Assembly (NCBI GenBank): GCA_910575005.1
Contig: CAJTCL010000022.1
Location: forward strand, 1 to 64,000
Origin: Lachnospiraceae bacterium
GTDB taxonomy: Bacteria; Bacillota; Clostridia; Lachnospirales; Lachnospiraceae
Reading direction: 5' to 3'
DNA: 64,000 nt
The notes under the pieces are model-generated. The model worked only from the letters and a program-made list of their open reading frames with translations, did no database searches and was not told the origin of the DNA. Positions 8,102-17,015 of this stretch are shown here, piece by piece; position 1 is the stretch's first letter; every line of letters begins with the position of its first letter. The position numbers and the translations under genes are program-made.

Positions 8102-8129
8102 ATTTTCCTCCTATTATGTCCGTTCTGAG

Positions 8130-9767
8130 CTATTCACTCTCGTCCTTTACTTTCACGCCTTCCTTTGCTGTCTTGCCATAGGGAAAAGCAATTTTATCTT
8201 CTTGGGTCAATCCCTCTATAATCTCCATATACGAACCCCAAATTGTCTTCCCTGTCTTAACATATTGCTTTACCAGACGGTTATCCTCACCGGCCTTCAG
8301 CGTGTATTTTTTACCGTCTTCTTCACGGATATAGGCTTTTTCAAGATAAATTTTATTCTCTTGATTCTCCCCTCCTGTGGCTGTCATAGTCAAATCCACA
8401 TATTCTCCGTTACGCAGTCCTTCTGTATTTTCGATATAAGCAGTGTAAGGATAGTAAGACACATTGGGATTGCCATCCCCACCCCAGGCATTACTGTTCT
8501 CATCTGGATAAGTGGATATCTCAGTAATGGAAGCCTCTACATTCTGTCCACTCTCCCAGCAATTGACATATACTTTCTGTCCCACTTCCACCTCTCCTAG
8601 CTGTAACTCACTCAAAGATCCTTTGACATACAATCCTTCTGAACCAGCCACTGTCAGCAGCGGTGAACCATCTGTAGGAAGATTATCTTTCTCAGCGACA
8701 TTTTTGACCACACCATTTACCTCTGCTTTGATGACACCATCATTAGACATCTTCTTCATCTGTTCCAATTCCAATGCTTCCTTACGCCCCTCTAAATCAA
8801 GATCACGGATTTCTTGTTCCTTTTCCTTAATCTTCTCAGCAAGTTCTTCCGCTGTATACCCCTGAGGCGGTTCGGGTTCTGGCTCTGGCTCTGGTTCAGG
8901 CTCTGGCTCCGGTTCGGGTTCTGGCTCGGGTTCCGGCTCCTCTGGCTCCTCCGGTTCCTCTGGTTCCACAACCTGGGATCTTGTTCTCACTGACCAGCGA
9001 GAATCCGCCGCCATCTGTGGAAATCCACTGACCCCGCTAATCTCCCAGGAGCTGAGAAGCTTACCAGTAAGCACATTTCCTTTATGAATTTCCAGACTTA
9101 CATAAATTGGTTTCTTCTTATTTGCAGAAAGATTATTGATAAAATCACCGAATACATAACAATCCGGCATACAAAGATAGACATAGGGTTTTTCCTCTGT
9201 ACCCTTGCCGCTGTTCGGTCTGGAATCCTTATGAATAAAATTATAAGCGTCCCCATTTCTCTCTGGAAGCTCTGGCTCCGGCTCCGGTTCTGGTTCTGGC
9301 TCGGGTTCCGGCTCTGGTTCTGGCTCCGGTTCTGGTTCATCTGGAATATCTGGTTCTGGAGCAATCGGAGTAGTATTTTTCAGCTTTTCCAACTCACGTT
9401 TTGCTGCTTCCATCCGATTGGCATTAGAGGCTACACTCAATTCCTTCATCTCCAACTCCAGATTAGACATTGTCATATCAAAGGAAACCAAAGGATCGCC
9501 AGCTTTCACACTCTGCCCCTCTTCCACAAATATTTCCTGGAGTGTCTGATCTTCCAATGGATATACATCTTGAGAAAAATCATTGGTAAGTATACCAGAA
9601 CTACTCATCTCATTGCCGCCATAATATGCGTTTAGATTTGATACATACTGTACCTCTGCAATGAGATTATTCTGCTGATAATTCTGATAAGCTTTGATTC
9701 CGCCATAGGAGGCTGCTGCCACTATACCTAGAGAAATCACAGTTATGATAATTGCCTTTTTATTCAT
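8130..9767 (-). CDS. Membrane-fusion (HlyD/MacA-like) adaptor with two Glu-Pro tracts
   Basis: A 545-residue adaptor with an N-terminal membrane anchor (residues 5-27). The first lipoyl/barrel half ends around residue 97 (VEEGQSVKAGDPLVSFD), a coiled-coil arm covers 100-131, and the second lipoyl half starts near 343 (DGVIKAEVNGVVKNV), followed by the beta-barrel domain. Between the coiled-coil arms are two (Glu-Pro)n tracts (about 135-169 and 268-301). They bracket a globular stretch of about 100 residues that I do not recognise; it contains CMPDC at 199-203. The coding DNA of the tracts is a six-base repeat. The start overlaps the ATPase gene by eight bases. Confidence 0.9.
   Translation of the reverse strand: MNKKAIIITVISLGIVAAASYGGIKAYQNYQQNNLIAEVQYVSNLNAYYGGNEMSSSGILTNDFSQDVYPLEDQTLQEIFVEEGQSVKAGDPLVSFDMTMSNLELEMKELSVASNANRMEAAKRELEKLKNTTPIAPEPDIPDEPEPEPEPEPEPEPEPEPEPEPELPERNGDAYNFIHKDSRPNSGKGTEEKPYVYLCMPDCYVFGDFINNLSANKKKPIYVSLEIHKGNVLTGKLLSSWEISGVSGFPQMAADSRWSVRTRSQVVEPEEPEEPEEPEPEPEPEPEPEPEPEPEPEPEPPQGYTAEELAEKIKEKEQEIRDLDLEGRKEALELEQMKKMSNDGVIKAEVNGVVKNVAEKDNLPTDGSPLLTVAGSEGLYVKGSLSELQLGEVEVGQKVYVNCWESGQNVEASITEISTYPDENSNAWGGDGNPNVSYYPYTAYIENTEGLRNGEYVDLTMTATGGENQENKIYLEKAYIREEDGKKYTLKAGEDNRLVKQYVKTGKTIWGSYMEIIEGLTQEDKIAFPYGKTAKEGVKVKDESE
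8865..8966 (-). repeat. Glu-Pro-coding hexanucleotide repeat, second tract
   Basis: Degenerate six-base units of the form GAR-CCN (seen on the plus strand as GGYTCT, GGYTCC and similar) encode about 34 residues of Glu-Glu-Pro and then Glu-Pro repeats. Unit gain or loss would keep the reading frame. Confidence 0.9.
9267..9361 (-). repeat. Glu-Pro-coding hexanucleotide repeat, first tract
   Basis: The same six-base unit as in the second tract of this gene, encoding about 30 residues of Glu-Pro. The two tracts are separated by about 300 bases of non-repetitive coding sequence. Confidence 0.9.
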
Positions 9768-10452
9768 GTCCCGCCTCCTCGCTGCCTTCTTCTGTAATCA
9801 TACCATCAATGATATGTACGATTCGTTTGGCTTTTGAAGCAATATTTCTATCATGAGTAATCATCACAATTGTCACACCTTCATCATTTAGCTGCTGAAA
9901 TAATTCCATAATCTGCTGCCCTGATTTAGAGTCCAAGGCACCGGTAGGCTCATCTGCCAGCAATATCTTAGGATTATTGACCATTGCACGGGCAATTGCC
10001 ACACGTTGTTTTTGTCCGCCAGATAGCTGTGTTGGCTTAAATGTAACACGATCTCCCAGTCCCACACGTTCTAAGGCCTGTGAAGCACGTATTTTCCGTT
10101 CCTTTTTCTTAACTCCAGCGTAACTTAAGGGCAAGGCCACATTTTCCAACGCCGACTGTCTAGAAAGCAGTTGAAAGCTTTGAAACACAAAACCAATGCA
10201 CCTAAGACGCAAATCAGACATTTCCTTGTCCTTACATTTCAGTACATCTTCTCCAGCCAACTGATAGGTACCAGATGTCGGACGATCAAGACAACCAATA
10301 ATATTCATTAATGTGGTCTTACCAGAACCAGAAGGCCCCATAACTGCCACATACTCTCCTTCTTCTACCTGGAGCGAGACATCCTTCAATACTGGAACCA
10401 CCAGCTTATCCTGCTGATAATCTTTATATATATTTTGCAAATCCAATATCAT
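9760..10452 (-). CDS. MacB/LolD-type ABC transporter ATP-binding protein
   Basis: A 230-residue ATPase with Walker [14 protein letters not shown]-loop region VFQSFQLL, signature [15 protein letters not shown], Walker [14 protein letters not shown] and the H-loop VTIVMITHD. The ADEPTGALD pattern is typical of the LolD/MacB/FtsE class. It pairs with the permease at 6851-8101. It lies six bases after the first adaptor gene and overlaps the second by eight bases, so all four genes form one operon. Confidence 0.95.
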   Translation of the reverse strand: MILDLQNIYKDYQQDKLVVPVLKDVSLQVEEGEYVAVMGPSGSGKTTLMNIIGCLDRPTSGTYQLAGEDVLKCKDKEMSDLRLRCIGFVFQSFQLLSRQSALENVALPLSYAGVKKKERKIRASQALERVGLGDRVTFKPTQLSGGQKQRVAIARAMVNNPKILLADEPTGALDSKSGQQIMELFQQLNDEGVTIVMITHDRNIASKAKRIVHIIDGMITEEGSEEAGHE

Positions 10453-10458
10453 TGCCGC

Positions 10459-11892
10459 TTATCCCTCCGGTTCTTGTTCTGAATCCTGGCCTTCATTTGT
10501 GTCAGCTTCGTTTTCTCCATCCCCATCAGATGTGCCTTCCTCCATGAGCTCTCCATCAGATGGATCTTCCTCATCAGATGATTCTATGCTCTCCATCATA
10601 TCTGGCATTTCCGGCAATTTAGTATCCTCCATCATCCCTTCATCAAGTGGCATTTCACCGCCTTCTAAAGCTTTCCCATCTGAAGAAGCTTCTCCATCTT
10701 CTCCCTCTGGATTATATAATGGAGAACTATAATCTACTTCTTCTGCATCTGTAACGGTAGTCACACCTTCATACAGCCCTTCCATCGGAAATGCAATGGC
10801 ATCATCTTCCGAAAGCCCTGAGACAATCTGATATTCTGCCAGCTCTTCATCATATTCTCCCAGTTCTACGATCCGTTTTTCAAGCTTATTATTGTCATTT
10901 GCCGCCCAAACATAGGCCGTCTCTTCTTCCTGTATAATATAACCATCAAACAGCCAGATACCTTCTTTCTGTTCTGTCTGCCCCTGATCGAGCTCAATAA
11001 ACAAATGTTGACCCATAATCAGTCCATCTGTTGATTCCAAACTGACATAAAAAGGATATTTGGTTGCTGACTCAGAACCGCTCCCATTATTTTCATTTTC
11101 ATTGACTTCATTCTGTGTATCAATCTTGGTAATTGTTCCATTCCAGGTCTGTTCTTCATCAATACGGGAACGCAAAATCACTGGCTGTTCCTCCGACAAC
11201 ATCTGTACATTAGTCTCACTGACCGTTCCCTTCACACGAAAATCCCCCACTGCAAGGATTGTCATATAAGAATCATCTTCTCCAGACATATCATTACCAG
11301 ATTTGTTGATGGATTTTACCACACCTGCAAGTTTGCTGTTGACAACTGCATTGTCAATCGACTCCTGTTTTTTCTGAATCTCTGCCTTTTTACTCTCAAT
11401 GTTGTATTGTGTCTGCTTAATGCTGTTCTCTTTTTCCTGAATCTCTGCTGTGTATTCAAAACGGTCTGCCTCAGGCAAAGAATTTCTCTCTTTGGAAAGC
11501 TGATTGATCTGATTTTGATAATCTGTGATCTCATTCTGCATTCCTTCCAATTCCAGATTGGCCTGCGAAATCTCTGCTTTCACTTCCTCCATATCGTACT
11601 CAAATAAGGGGGTCCCTTCTTCCACCATATCTCCCTCTTGGACAAAAACTTCTTTGATCTGACGCTCTTCTTCTTTATTGACCTTCCAGCTCTCCTGCGG
11701 CTCCACAATCCCAGAATATCTATTCTGTGCTCCCGAATTGGAAGAATTCAGTGATGATACAGATTCCACATACACCTTGTCCGCACTGTTGCCGCCTGAA
11801 TCATTTCCCTTTAGTAAATACCATGCACCACCGCCTGCTGCCGCAATTAAAATGACAGCCGCAAGAGCAATGCCTACTTTCTTCTTGCTCAT
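10459..11892 (-). CDS. Membrane-fusion (HlyD/MacA-like) adaptor with acidic tail
   Basis: A 477-residue adaptor: an N-terminal anchor (residues 6-27), a lipoyl half near 80-100 (VFVQEGDMVEEGTPLFEYD), a clear coiled-coil hairpin (about 103-182) rich in Gln/Glu/Lys, the second lipoyl half (AVVNSKLAGVVKSI), and a barrel domain to about residue 370. The last 85 or so residues are a low-complexity Asp/Glu/Ser/Gly/Met tail with no basic residues to speak of. It is the first gene of the operon and is preceded by AGGAGG. A second, different adaptor occurs later in the same operon. Confidence 0.9.
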   Translation of the reverse strand: MSKKKVGIALAAVILIAAAGGGAWYLLKGNDSGGNSADKVYVESVSSLNSSNSGAQNRYSGIVEPQESWKVNKEEERQIKEVFVQEGDMVEEGTPLFEYDMEEVKAEISQANLELEGMQNEITDYQNQINQLSKERNSLPEADRFEYTAEIQEKENSIKQTQYNIESKKAEIQKKQESIDNAVVNSKLAGVVKSINKSGNDMSGEDDSYMTILAVGDFRVKGTVSETNVQMLSEEQPVILRSRIDEEQTWNGTITKIDTQNEVNENENNGSGSESATKYPFYVSLESTDGLIMGQHLFIELDQGQTEQKEGIWLFDGYIIQEEETAYVWAANDNNKLEKRIVELGEYDEELAEYQIVSGLSEDDAIAFPMEGLYEGVTTVTDAEEVDYSSPLYNPEGEDGEASSDGKALEGGEMPLDEGMMEDTKLPEMPDMMESIESSDEEDPSDGELMEEGTSDGDGENEADTNEGQDSEQEPEG

Positions 11893-11945
11893 CGTTCTCC
11901 TCCTGTTTTTATAGAAAAAGATGGTCTCCCCATCATTCCGTACCT

Positions 11946-11975
11946 ATCTTATCATAAAACCGACATTAATCACAA
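11946..11975 (-). promoter_or_regulatory. Promoter of the dual-adaptor ABC operon
   Basis: On the minus strand TTGTGA (11975-11970) and TAAGAT (11951-11946) are 18 bases apart, about 54 bases before the ATG. A 7-base inverted repeat with a 3-base centre (ATGCGAA/TTCGCAT, 12000-12016) lies just upstream and could be an operator. The remaining bases to 12240 are AT-rich and hold the chemoreceptor's upstream region; I see no gene there. Confidence 0.45.
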
Positions 11976-12246
11976 AGAATTTTATTAATTTTTTCTTAAA
12001 TGCGAAATATTCGCATCTACTAATATATTCTTACAATATTACAGTTCACTCAAATGTCATATTGTCATTCGAGTAAATTATAACTTTACAATTCATTTCC
12101 ATAACAAAATTTAACTTTCTAGTTGAAATTCACCACTATTTTTTGTACACTAGGAGTAACATCAAACTATACTTTTCAATTCAAACTGAAAATCGGTCTC
12201 TGGAATAAGGAAAGTATAATGGTATATACTTTGGAGGAAAATGATA

Positions 12247-13929
12247 ATGAAAAAATCCATCAACAAATCTACATTAATGTTTGTTTTAAACGGAGTTTCT
12301 ATCCTGTCACTTTTATTTTTAGTATTTTCGCTGTCGTCTTATGGAAAAATCAGTGGGAAGCTCAATCAAGCAAATGAAGACCGTTTTAAGCTGACTTACA
12401 ATGCCAATCGTTTCATGAACGGCTCTGCTTATCTCACTAACGAGGTGCGCGCCTTTGCTTCTACTGGAAATCAGGAACATTTCGATAATTATTGGAATGA
12501 AGTTGACAACCTGAAAAACCGTGATAAGGGAATTACTGCCATGCAAGAGATTGGCATCACGTCTGAGGAACAAAGCATGATTGATGACATGTCCGAATTG
12601 TCCAATAGCCTGGTTCCCCTGGAAGACAAAGCTATGGAAAATGTTCAGAATGGTAAACAGAAAAAAGCTCTTGACTATGTGTATGGAAAAGAATACAACT
12701 CAGCGATCACCAAAATCAACTCCCTAAAAGAACAATTTCTTACTACATTGGATGATCGTACACTGGCAGAAGTAGAGGCTCTAAGACAGCGGTCTGAATT
12801 TATTAAATTTACCATGATTGCTGCACTGGCAATTGTGGCTCTGATGCAAATCCTCAGTATGATTGTAGTTCGCTGGCAGATTCTACGTCCTGTGATTGCA
12901 GTGCGAGATCAGATGGGTGAGATTTCCCGTGGAAATCTTTCTGCTGATTTTCCCCTTAAATCTGACAGTTCTGAGACTGGAATGCTGATCGAATCGATTC
13001 ATGAAACCAAACGAGAATTAAAAAAATATATCAAAGATATTGATCAAAAATTAGCAGAAATGGCAGATGGAAATATGGATCTCTCCATTGGCAACGACTA
13101 CCGCGGCGAATTTTTACCAATTCAGAACGCTATGCGCCAGATTATTGATTCTCTGAACAATGCGCTCTCTCAGATCAACCTCACTGCCGGAAATGTCTCT
13201 GAAGAATCCAAACGGATGGCTTCTGATGCCCAGATTCTTTCCGATGGCGCTGTAGAACAGGCCTCCGCAGTCGAAGAGCTGTCATCCAGCATTCAGGAAT
13301 TATCTGGACAGGTAGACCGCACTTCCAAGGACGCAGAGACCGCTCGCAGATGTTCCACAGATGCAGCCCAGCTTCTTATGGTCAGCAATGATAAAATGGC
13401 AGATTTAACCGCTGCCATGAAAGATATCTCAAATGCTTCCCAACAGATTGGCGGCATTATCAAGACCATTGAGGATATCTCTTTCCAGACAAATATCCTT
13501 GCTTTGAATGCTGCGGTAGAAGCTGCACGTGCAGGCTCTGCTGGTAAAGGTTTTGCCATCGTCGCTGACGAGGTACAAAATCTTGCCAATAAAAGTGCCG
13601 TTTCTGCACAGCATATTACAGAATTGATTGAAAACTCCATGAAAATGATCCAGAATGGAACTGCACTCTCTATTGACACTACAGAGGCACTCGGCGATGT
13701 GGTTGTCGGTGCAAAACAGGCCACAGACTTAATTGAGCAGATTGCAGAATCCGCTATGCAGCAGTCCCAGTCTCTGCATCAGTTGACTATGGGTATGGAA
13801 CAGATTGCTGGTGTGGTTCAAACTAACGCCACCACTGCAGAGAAATCTGCTTCCTCTGCACAAGCTCTTTATCGACAGTCTGAAGAATTAAAAGTTTCTG
13901 TTCAAAGATTCCGTCTACATAGACATTAG
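12247..13929 (+). CDS. Methyl-accepting chemotaxis protein with four-helix sensor
   Basis: A transmembrane chemoreceptor of 560 residues. Membrane segment one is about residues 9-30 and segment two about 186-208. The extracytoplasmic part between them looks all-helical (4HB-like). A HAMP linker follows (about 209-262), then a long helical signalling domain with the CheA/CheW-contact hairpin tip near residues 409-450 ([17 protein letters not shown], then [15 protein letters not shown]). The ATG at 12247 is nine bases from GGAGG; an ATG two codons earlier is only three bases from it. No CheA, CheW or flagellar gene is in the window. It is on the opposite strand to nearly everything else. Confidence 0.93.
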   Translation: MKKSINKSTLMFVLNGVSILSLLFLVFSLSSYGKISGKLNQANEDRFKLTYNANRFMNGSAYLTNEVRAFASTGNQEHFDNYWNEVDNLKNRDKGITAMQEIGITSEEQSMIDDMSELSNSLVPLEDKAMENVQNGKQKKALDYVYGKEYNSAITKINSLKEQFLTTLDDRTLAEVEALRQRSEFIKFTMIAALAIVALMQILSMIVVRWQILRPVIAVRDQMGEISRGNLSADFPLKSDSSETGMLIESIHETKRELKKYIKDIDQKLAEMADGNMDLSIGNDYRGEFLPIQNAMRQIIDSLNNALSQINLTAGNVSEESKRMASDAQILSDGAVEQASAVEELSSSIQELSGQVDRTSKDAETARRCSTDAAQLLMVSNDKMADLTAAMKDISNASQQIGGIIKTIEDISFQTNILALNAAVEAARAGSAGKGFAIVADEVQNLANKSAVSAQHITELIENSMKMIQNGTALSIDTTEALGDVVVGAKQATDLIEQIAESAMQQSQSLHQLTMGMEQIAGVVQTNATTAEKSASSAQALYRQSEELKVSVQRFRLHRH

Positions 13930-13945
13930 AAAAATTCTTGTAAAA

Positions 13946-13989
13946 CAAAGTGCGCAAGTCCCGCATTCATGAGGGGCTTGCGCACTTTG
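13946..13989. terminator. Bidirectional terminator between chemoreceptor and mtnN
   Basis: A 13-base perfect stem (CAAAGTGCGCAAG and its complement) with an added CCC/GGG step lies between two convergent genes. On the minus strand it is followed by TTTTAC, so it best serves mtnN, but it could also stop the chemoreceptor transcript. Confidence 0.8.
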
Positions 13990-14040
13990 ACGCGTCGAGC
14001 GTAGTCTCTTTAACGACATAATTATTTATGCACAATCGCA

Positions 14041-14739
14041 TTAGATTAAGGGCAGCATATGTTCTACCAAAGCGGCGGAATGTGCTGCGGCTGCCTTCTC
14101 AAAGGTTGGATAATCCATCTCAGCACTGTCATCCGCCTTATCAGAAATCGCCCGAATTACTACAAATGGAACATGATTTAAGTATGCAGCATGTGCAATG
14201 GAAGCTCCCTCCATCTCCACACAAAATCCCTGGAAATTATCTATAATATGATCTTTGACCTGCTTGTCACTGATAAACTGGTCTCCACTTACCACTCGCC
14301 CCTGATATACCTGGATATCAGGATTCACTTCCTTACAGCAGGAAACTGCAAGATTCGCAAGATGCTCGTCTGCTGGAAATGCCAGACATCCCACCTGCGG
14401 CACTTCCCCTAAAGGATAACCAAAAATGCGCACATCCACATCATGATGAAGTGCATCGACAGAAACCACAATATCGCCAATATCAATTTCTTTTTTCAAC
14501 GACCCTGCCACACCTGTATTGATAATATGGCTTACCTCAAACAAATCACAGAGAATTTGGGTACAGAGAGCAGCATTTACCTTGCCAATGCCGCTTCTTA
14601 CAATGACAACCTCTGTTCCCTGCAGCGTTCCTTCCAAAAACTCCATAGAGGCTTTTTCCTTTTTATTGCGGATGGACATCTTACTCTTTAAGGCCTCCAC
14701 TTCCAGCTCCATTGCACCAATAATTCCTATTTTTTTCAT
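14041..14739 (-). CDS. mtnN: 5'-methylthioadenosine/S-adenosylhomocysteine nucleosidase
   Basis: Hydrolyses MTA and S-adenosylhomocysteine to adenine and the thioribose, feeding S-ribosylhomocysteine to LuxS. The start at 14739 (MKKIGIIGAMELEVEAL) is the canonical N-terminus and has AAGGAG in front; longer readings overlap luxS. Family residues are visible in GRVVSGDQF, in VEMEGASIAHAA (substrate-binding Glu), and in VIRAISDKAD, which holds the catalytic Asp. The length of 232 residues is typical. It begins 19 bases after the luxS stop, so the two AI-2 pathway enzymes are one transcription unit. Confidence 0.96.
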   Translation of the reverse strand: MKKIGIIGAMELEVEALKSKMSIRNKKEKASMEFLEGTLQGTEVVIVRSGIGKVNAALCTQILCDLFEVSHIINTGVAGSLKKEIDIGDIVVSVDALHHDVDVRIFGYPLGEVPQVGCLAFPADEHLANLAVSCCKEVNPDIQVYQGRVVSGDQFISDKQVKDHIIDNFQGFCVEMEGASIAHAAYLNHVPFVVIRAISDKADDSAEMDYPTFEKAAAAHSAALVEHMLPLI

Positions 14740-14758
14740 GGCTCCTTCCCTTTCTTCC

Positions 14759-15244
14759 CTATTCATTATCTGGATATACCAAATGTTTTTCATCAATATC
14801 ATACAGAGTCTGTGTTAAATAACGCTTGGCGAGATATTTTGCCATACCAAGATTCATATCAAGATAATTACCACAGTCTTTGGCACTTGCCCCTGGTACT
14901 TCTCCCTCAAAGTCACGGATAAACTCATATAATTTTGTAATCAGCTCCACGATATCCTGAGACTGATAATCACCTGCTAACAGCAGATAAAAACCAGTAC
15001 GACATCCCATTGGCCCAAAATAAATCGTCTTATCCCCATATTCTTTGTCGTTGCGCAGAAAAGTGGCTGCTAAATGTTCAATGGTATGAACCTCTGCTGT
15101 ATTCATTACTGGCTCATCATTGGGAGAGGTCATCCGCAGATCAAATGTAGTAATAATTTCCTCTCCCACATGATCTTTTCTAGACACATAAATCCCTGGT
15201 TCCAGCTTGATATGATCAATCGTAAAACTTGTAATTTTTTCCAT
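14759..15244 (-). CDS. luxS: S-ribosylhomocysteine lyase (AI-2 synthase)
   Basis: Cleaves S-ribosylhomocysteine to homocysteine and the AI-2 precursor DPD. The 161-residue length is typical. The metal site HTIEH (about residues 53-57), the catalytic Cys in FGPMGCRTGF and the third metal ligand in AKDCGNYLD are all present, so the enzyme looks intact. It is followed directly by mtnN, which makes its substrate, and preceded by a HAD phosphatase. Whether AI-2 serves signalling or only methyl-cycle recycling here cannot be told; no Lsr-type uptake genes are in view. Confidence 0.97.
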   Translation of the reverse strand: MEKITSFTIDHIKLEPGIYVSRKDHVGEEIITTFDLRMTSPNDEPVMNTAEVHTIEHLAATFLRNDKEYGDKTIYFGPMGCRTGFYLLLAGDYQSQDIVELITKLYEFIRDFEGEVPGASAKDCGNYLDMNLGMAKYLAKRYLTQTLYDIDEKHLVYPDNE

Positions 15245-15265
15245 TGTTTCTAGTTCTCCTTCCTT

Positions 15266-15904
15266 CTATTCCAAAAGTTTTGCCACTGCTTTTGGCAGTT
15301 CTGCCAACTCTGTGATATAAGGCACCTCTGCCTCCACTGTCCCATATCCTGTTTTGGCATGGATAAAGGGCAGTCCTGCTTCTGTGGCTGCTAGATAGTC
15401 CCCCTGGGTATCTCCAACATAAACCGCCTGCTGCAAGTGATTGCGCTCAGCCACCAGACGAATATTATAACCTTTTTCCTTGCCGGTTGCCCCAAAACTC
15501 TCAAAATCCGCAAAATAATCTCCCAGTTTATGATGCTCTAAAAATGCCTCAATATAACCCACTTGGCAGTTGCTGACAATATACAGATGATACCCCTGTT
15601 CCTTTAATCTTTGCAGAGTTGCCTCCAAGCCCTTCAAAAGTCTGCCGCCATGAAGCCGTATATATTCATTCTCCTCCTGGCAGCAGTAATCCAACAATTC
15701 ACGGCGTACCTTTAGATCATACTCTCCAAAGAGGAGATCTGCAATCTCATACATACTCTTTCCCATCACACTCTGAATCATTTCTATGGTAATTTCCTTG
15801 TCCACATCTTCACGTTTTTCCAACGCCTCCTGCCAAGAAATTGCCACCTCCCTGGAAGAATCCCACAAGGTTCCATCCAGATCAAACAAAATGCCTTTTT
15901 TCAT
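15266..15904 (-). CDS. HAD-superfamily phosphatase (phosphoglycolate-phosphatase-like)
   Basis: A 212-residue HAD hydrolase with motif I ILFDLDGTLWDS (nucleophile Asp and acid/base Asp), a helical cap (about residues 17-85), motif II around YIVSNCQ, and motif IV YVGDTQGDYLAA. It resembles the Gph/PpaX group, acting on small phosphate esters. Strong GGAGG precedes the ATG. It lies between an XRE regulator and luxS with gaps of about 12 and 21 bases, so it belongs to the same operon; a role in the methyl cycle is not shown. Confidence 0.88.
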   Translation of the reverse strand: MKKGILFDLDGTLWDSSREVAISWQEALEKREDVDKEITIEMIQSVMGKSMYEIADLLFGEYDLKVRRELLDYCCQEENEYIRLHGGRLLKGLEATLQRLKEQGYHLYIVSNCQVGYIEAFLEHHKLGDYFADFESFGATGKEKGYNIRLVAERNHLQQAVYVGDTQGDYLAATEAGLPFIHAKTGYGTVEAEVPYITELAELPKAVAKLLE

Positions 15905-15916
15905 TCCTCCTCCTTC

Positions 15917-16840
15917 TCATTTCTTCTGTCCCTGAAAAATCAAGGCCACCATTCCGCAGAACAGCCCGCCAACCGGATATGCCATCCAGGAAAAACTCCA
16001 AAATCCTGCATATCCAACTACAAAGAAGAAAACCGTCGCCAAAATCATAATACATCCACACCAGACCTCAATTTTCTGATTCACTTTACGAATCTGGTCA
16101 CTGGGATTATTTTCTTGATTGTATGCAGCAATCTCATATTTTTGCTTTCCAATTCCAGTATTTACCAGTATTCCCACACCGGCGGCCACCAAAATCAGAA
16201 AAAGGCCAGTATAAAAATCATCTGTCATGCCTTCTCTCAAAGGCAAGTCATCAATATTCATGATAAACAACAATCCAATCAATATGATGCCAATCCCTGT
16301 GGCAATCCGCATCGGAAACTTTTCTGCATACGCTTCTCGTTCCCCTTTGGTATAAAAATCTATTACAACCTGATGATTTTTCCGGTAAATGTCATGCTGC
16401 ATCCCTGTCACCACAAGCGCCAAAATTCCCACAATCATAATTGCAAAAAATGATGTATTGATCCAGACCTCTGCGATTTGAAAACCACTCAGCAGTTCAT
16501 AGAGAGAAACTCCAAAAATCAGTAACATTACTCCCAATGTAATTCCTCTGCGGAATTTATCCATATGAATATCGTAACCCTGGCTGTCCGCAATCTCCAA
16601 CTCTGCCGCATTCCTGCGCAGCAGAGTATCCATTTCACAAGAAAATAACTCACATAACTGTAAAATCTTCTCCATCTCTGGGTAGGAAGTTCCCGCCTCC
16701 CATTTGGAAACAGTCTGTCTGGACACATCAAGTCTTTCTGCAAGCTGCTCTTGTGTCATCTCCCTCTTCTTTCTGTAAAATTGTAAATTTTCTCCAAACA
16801 CATTCATCTCTTTCACCTTTGCCTTTCTTAAGCTTTCCAT
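15917..16840 (-). CDS. XRE-family regulator with membrane-spanning C-terminal domain
   Basis: A 307-residue protein. Residues about 16-70 are a Cro/CI-type helix-turn-helix (EMTQEQLAERLDVSRQTVSK). The rest holds about six hydrophobic segments, so the DNA-binding head is tethered to the membrane. The ATG at 16840 has GAGG five bases away; an internal ATG at 16807 is a weaker alternative. It is the first gene of the operon with the phosphatase, luxS and mtnN and may regulate it, which is inference from position only. Confidence 0.88.
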   Translation of the reverse strand: MESLRKAKVKEMNVFGENLQFYRKKREMTQEQLAERLDVSRQTVSKWEAGTSYPEMEKILQLCELFSCEMDTLLRRNAAELEIADSQGYDIHMDKFRRGITLGVMLLIFGVSLYELLSGFQIAEVWINTSFFAIMIVGILALVVTGMQHDIYRKNHQVVIDFYTKGEREAYAEKFPMRIATGIGIILIGLLFIMNIDDLPLREGMTDDFYTGLFLILVAAGVGILVNTGIGKQKYEIAAYNQENNPSDQIRKVNQKIEVWCGCIMILATVFFFVVGYAGFWSFSWMAYPVGGLFCGMVALIFQGQKK

Positions 16841-17015
16841 TTCTACCTCTTGCGCGCTTTTGGTGAAATCATCTTAACCTATCTTGAATGTAAAGTCTGC
16901 ATATTTTGTGTTGCTTTTGAAGATTTTGATGTAAACTTGCGGTTGCATTGCCCTATTTTAGCGGTTTCCAGCACATTTTCAAACATATATTCTACGATAG
17001 AATTTTTGTAACATT

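Noticed and set aside
8865-9361. CRISPR-like spaced repeats in the Glu-Pro region
   Set aside because: The repeats are six-base coding units without unique spacers and lie within a continuous reading frame.
9084-9635. Plus-strand ORF of 183 codons opposite the Glu-Pro adaptor
   Set aside because: It is antisense to a well-supported gene; its Trp/Phe/Leu-rich product is what the reverse of Glu-Pro codons gives, and it lacks a ribosome binding site.
13293-13724. Minus-strand ORF of 143 codons inside the first chemoreceptor
   Set aside because: It is a shadow of the repetitive helical signalling domain; composition is odd and there is no start signal.
16989-17003. Six-base hairpin after aspS as a terminator
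   Set aside because: The T-run follows on the plus strand, where there is no gene to end; on the minus strand no T-run follows.
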